From NCBI GenBank assembly GCA_023424785.1, contig JAFADP010000058.1, positions 1 to 6,005 of the forward strand: DNA of 6,005 nt, read 5' to 3'. The notes beneath the pieces are model-generated. The model saw nothing but the letters and a program-made list of their open reading frames with translations, had not been told where the DNA came from and did not search any database. The position numbers and the translations under genes were made by a program. The stretch is from Bacillota bacterium. Its GTDB lineage: Bacteria > Bacillota > Clostridia > Clostridiales > Clostridiaceae. Within the stretch, counting starts at the first letter, position 1; the number at the start of each line of letters is the position of its first letter. Below are positions 3,231-6,005 of this stretch, piece by piece.

Positions 3231-6005
3231 AACTTGTTTTATCCTTTTTATTTAAACATATTTTAATTATTACTAATGAGACTATCATTATTAATATATA
3301 GCCTATAATGTTATTATTATCTCCTGTATTAGTTGATTTAGCTTTTATGACTTTATTACCGCTAGTTCCACTAATATTGTATACTGGAGTTTTAGTAGCT
3401 TGCTCTACTGGTGTATTTGTAGCTATATCTTTTTTAGGTTCTTGTCCAACTACATAGTAATCTTTATAAAGTATATTTCCTGCATAGTCTGACATAGCTA
3501 AAGAAATATTATTTACTTCTCCATCATAATTAATAACTTCTTTATATTCTCCATTATTATCTTTAATATCTTTAAAAGAATATATTTCCTCATTATTTAT
3601 AGCTATTACTGCATTATTTATTAATCCTGATAATTCATCACTTCCATTCCATTTTATTTCATATTCATTACTATTTTTATTTACCTTTTCTAAACTTAAA
3701 ATCTCTACATCTGGACATACTGTATCTATTATTAGTGGCATTTCTGTTATTTGAGGTTCTTTTCCATCAACATAAGAATAAGCTTTAATTTTTACTGTAT
3801 AATCCCCATCTTGTAGCCTGTACATATTATAGTTTTCATTAAATATATACCCATTAAAATATAATGCACTTCCACTTATATTACTGTTATCCCAATATAT
3901 ATATGAATCTTTTCTTATATTCTTCATACTTGTAATTACATGTTCCTCATTAGTATTATTATTTACCATAACATACTCCATTAACTTACTATTTCTTAAG
4001 TTAAAGGTATTAATTATAATATAGTCTTTACTTCCATCTTTATTTGGTGAAAAAGCTAATTCTTTTAAATTTATTTTTACTTCACCAGTTTCTTCATCTA
4101 TATATGCACCACAGTATCTTTTACTGTAATCATAGCTTTCTTGTAATATAGCAGTACCATTTGTTAATGACTTTCCTGAATATATACTATTATCTACAAT
4201 TAATTCACTTGACCAATCTCCATAAAAAGCTAATAAAGGTATTGATATAGAAACAGTATTTTCATCTGCACTATTTAATTTAATATATCCTTCTACATAA
4301 CTTTGAAGTTTAAAATCTTCTGGAATATTAAGTACACATTTTATAACTTCTGTTGAATTGGCACTTACTTTAACAGTAGTTTTATCAAAAGTAATAAATG
4401 CTCCTTCTATTTCAGTTTCTACAGTTTCATTATTTATAAGTTTTTCAGTGTAAAGTTTTACATCTTCTAAGTTATAAACTTTATCTTCATTACTATAATT
4501 TTTTAAGTTAATATTAAATGAAGTTTTATTTCCTACACTTTTTAATGATAAAGATGCTTTTCCATTATCATCACTAGCTATAACATTATTTTTTATTGCT
4601 TTTTTTATATTCATTACTCCAGCGCCTTGTTGTCTTGGAGAGTATATTATATTAGTATTTTTATTTATTAAAGGTTCTGCAGTATTCATACATGTATTTT
4701 TTAAATAGCTTACTAACTCTCTTCCACTTAAATTTATATTATTTTCTCTTAAGCTTTGTATTATTAAAGCTGCCCCTCCACTAACATTAGGACATGCCAT
4801 TGAAGTACCACTCATAAGTTCATATCCATTATTAAAAGAAGTTGAATAAATACTTCCTCCTGGCGCAGTTATTTCTGGCTTAATTTCAAGATCTACATTA
4901 GGTCCCCAGGAACTAGAATAATTTATTTGTCTAGCATAATAGTTATCTTCTATTTCCACTTCTCCACTTTCATAATTTTTATATATAATTTTATCACTTT
5001 CCATGTTGGCTACTGTAAATAAGCTATTAGAAGGATTATTAATAGTTGATGTATCATTTATTATATTACCTTTCATAAAATAATTTTCAAAAGATCTTCT
5101 ATCATTACCAGCTGCATTAACACAAATAACTCCTAAATCTGTTGCTTTTTCTATAGCTTCTTTTAATAAATCGCCTTCTTCTCTATAATCACATTTAGTA
5201 CCAAAGCTCATATTTATAACATCTGCTCCAAGCTTTACAGAATCTTCAATTGCTAATATTACAGCATCATCTATAAAATAACTATTTCCATCTTCTGCTT
5301 CAAAAGAGGCTTTCATTGCTAATAATTGAGCTTCTGGTGCTACTCCTTTTATTGCTTTATAAACTTTCTCTTCTTCATTAATACCATTAGCACCAACTAT
5401 TCCACTTACATGAGTACCATGTACATTACTTCCTATAATACTATCACAAAGATTTCCATAGTCATACCCAAATGGCACCTTATCACTATAATATTTTCCC
5501 CTTTGAATATCACTTGAAATAATATTATTTACCTTTTCTTCATTTAGTTTTATTTTAGATGAATCTATATTTTGAAAGTCTTTATGAGTATAATCCAATC
5601 CTGTATCTATAATAGATATAACTAAGCCCTCTCCTTTATATCCATAGTCCTCCCAAGTAGTAGTTGCATTAATTATATCTTTTGCAAAAGTTTCTGATAC
5701 TCCTTTTTCTACTACTTCTTCTATAGACTTTACTCCATCAATACTTTTCACTTCATTAATAAGGCTTCTTTTTATATCTATAGAAAATCCATTAACTAAA
5801 TATCCAAATCTTAAAACTACTTTTGAGTGAGTTAAATTTTCTATTTTTTTAATTATTTCTTCTTGTCCACTTATTACTTCTTCTTCGCTTTTATTATTTT
5901 CTAAAGATGGTTTTTCTTCTAGTTGAATAATAACTCTTACTACTTCATCTTCTTCAAGTTCTTCATTGCTTTGTATATTTAATGAATTATTATTATTAAG
6001 TCCTT
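3229..6005 (-). CDS. Cell-envelope subtilisin-like serine protease (S8, C5a peptidase/lactocepin type), N-terminus outside window
   Basis: This extracellular endopeptidase would cleave proteins at the cell surface. The frame is open from the TAA at 3229 to the window edge, so at least 925 codons are present. Residues are numbered from the codon at 6001-6003. An Asn/Glu-rich start is followed by an inhibitor-I9-like propeptide (about 22-100: VRVIIQLEEKP, then NGFSIDIKRSLINEVKSIDG). The catalytic domain has Asp133 (IIDTGLDYTHKDF), His195 (HGTHVSGI), oxyanion Asn300 (AAGND) and Ser401 (GTSMACP), all intact. An Fn3-like domain ends in LLAFYGDW (about 590-597). A further module begins SPNKDGSKD (about 652-660) and another Ig-like module follows (about 765-855). 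The C-terminus is a Thr-rich linker, a membrane helix (about 899-916) and a KK-containing tail. Asn to Ser is only 101 residues, too short for the PA domain usual in this family. An internal GTG at 5751 is not the start, because the propeptide continues upstream of it. Confidence 0.93.
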   Translation of the reverse strand, partial: GLNNNNSLNIQSNEELEEDEVVRVIIQLEEKPSLENNKSEEEVISGQEEIIKKIENLTHSKVVLRFGYLVNGFSIDIKRSLINEVKSIDGVKSIEEVVEKGVSETFAKDIINATTTWEDYGYKGEGLVISIIDTGLDYTHKDFQNIDSSKIKLNEEKVNNIISSDIQRGKYYSDKVPFGYDYGNLCDSIIGSNVHGTHVSGIVGANGINEEEKVYKAIKGVAPEAQLLAMKASFEAEDGNSYFIDDAVILAIEDSVKLGADVINMSFGTKCDYREEGDLLKEAIEKATDLGVICVNAAGNDRRSFENYFMKGNIINDTSTINNPSNSLFTVANMESDKIIYKNYESGEVEIEDNYYARQINYSSSWGPNVDLEIKPEITAPGGSIYSTSFNNGYELMSGTSMACPNVSGGAALIIQSLRENNINLSGRELVSYLKNTCMNTAEPLINKNTNIIYSPRQQGAGVMNIKKAIKNNVIASDDNGKASLSLKSVGNKTSFNINLKNYSNEDKVYNLEDVKLYTEKLINNETVETEIEGAFITFDKTTVKVSANSTEVIKCVLNIPEDFKLQSYVEGYIKLNSADENTVSISIPLLAFYGDWSSELIVDNSIYSGKSLTNGTAILQESYDYSKRYCGAYIDEETGEVKINLKELAFSPNKDGSKDYIIINTFNLRNSKLMEYVMVNNNTNEEHVITSMKNIRKDSYIYWDNSNISGSALYFNGYIFNENYNMYRLQDGDYTVKIKAYSYVDGKEPQITEMPLIIDTVCPDVEILSLEKVNKNSNEYEIKWNGSDELSGLINNAVIAINNEEIYSFKDIKDNNGEYKEVINYDGEVNNISLAMSDYAGNILYKDYYVVGQEPKKDIATNTPVEQATKTPVYNISGTSGNKVIKAKSTNTGDNNNIIGYILIMIVSLVIIKICLNKKDKTS
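3232..3336 (-). other. Degenerate cell-wall sorting signal at the protease C-terminus
   Basis: The last 35 residues are S-T-N-T-G-D-N-N-N, a hydrophobic segment of about 18 residues (IIGYILIMIVSLVIIKIC) and the tail NKKDKTS. This is the layout of a sortase signal (motif, helix, positive tail), with TGD and the following residues as in clostridial anchors. However, the motif is STNTG: Thr replaces the near-invariant Pro and Ser replaces Leu. Either a sortase with relaxed specificity attaches it to the wall, or the helix simply keeps the protease in the membrane. Confidence 0.6.

Noticed and set aside
5326..5517. 63-codon open frame on the plus strand
   Set aside because: It lies wholly antisense within the protease catalytic domain, has a Thr/Ile/Phe/Ser-rich low-complexity translation and no ribosome binding site. 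It is a shadow of the real gene.
5749..5751. GTG as start codon of the protease (840-residue version)
   Set aside because: The same frame continues upstream without a stop to the window edge and encodes typical subtilase propeptide sequence, so the GTG is an internal valine.
1..6005. tRNA, rRNA, CRISPR array or riboswitch
   Set aside because: No GC-rich folded RNA stretch, no regularly spaced repeats and no recognisable riboswitch core were seen on either strand; the non-coding gaps are short.
2513..6005. Protease and Mrr-like genes as one functional system
   Set aside because: They are on the same strand, but the 95-bp gap, a possible promoter between them and the different cellular compartments give no positive reason to link their functions.

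Overview
The window is strongly AT-rich, with A/T-ending codons, GGAG-type ribosome binding sites and a Gram-positive cell-surface protease. It looks like a chromosomal stretch of a low-GC Firmicute, most likely Clostridium sensu stricto; the species cannot be fixed from the sequence alone.

Left part, plus strand. Positions 1-159 are the C-terminal end of a short inorganic-pyrophosphatase-like protein. Positions 160-440 hold decayed coding sequence, readable only by changing frame twice and ignoring stops. Next comes an intact gene (502-1485) for an unrecognised secreted protein with a clear signal peptide and six cysteines in the mature part. This gene is bracketed by short repeats. AGGCTGTATCAA occurs at 167-178 and again in the terminator at 1561-1572, and a TTCAGTAATT-containing 20-mer lies just before and just after the gene. 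It may have arrived as an insertion or recombination product.

Middle and right part, minus strand, read from right to left. A large cell-envelope subtilase of the C5a-peptidase/lactocepin type runs off the right edge. Its 3' end is complete at 3229, and its reading frame stays open from there to base 6005. After 95 bp comes a membrane-anchored Mrr-type nuclease with a C-terminal topoisomerase-type zinc finger (2513-3133). After another 25 bp comes an unrecognised cytosolic 296-residue protein (1597-2487). The last two probably form a two-gene operon. It ends in a strong 16-bp-stem bidirectional terminator (1558-1595) shared with the convergent secreted-protein gene.

How the genes may work together: the protease and the secreted protein would act at or outside the cell surface. 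The Mrr-like protein and its partner would act on DNA at the inner face of the membrane and are the best candidate here for an undescribed small (defence-like) module. Nothing in the sequence links the protease functionally to that pair. The protease itself is unusual: it matches C5a peptidase in the spacing of three catalytic residues but lacks the room for a protease-associated (PA) domain, and its wall-anchor signal is degenerate.
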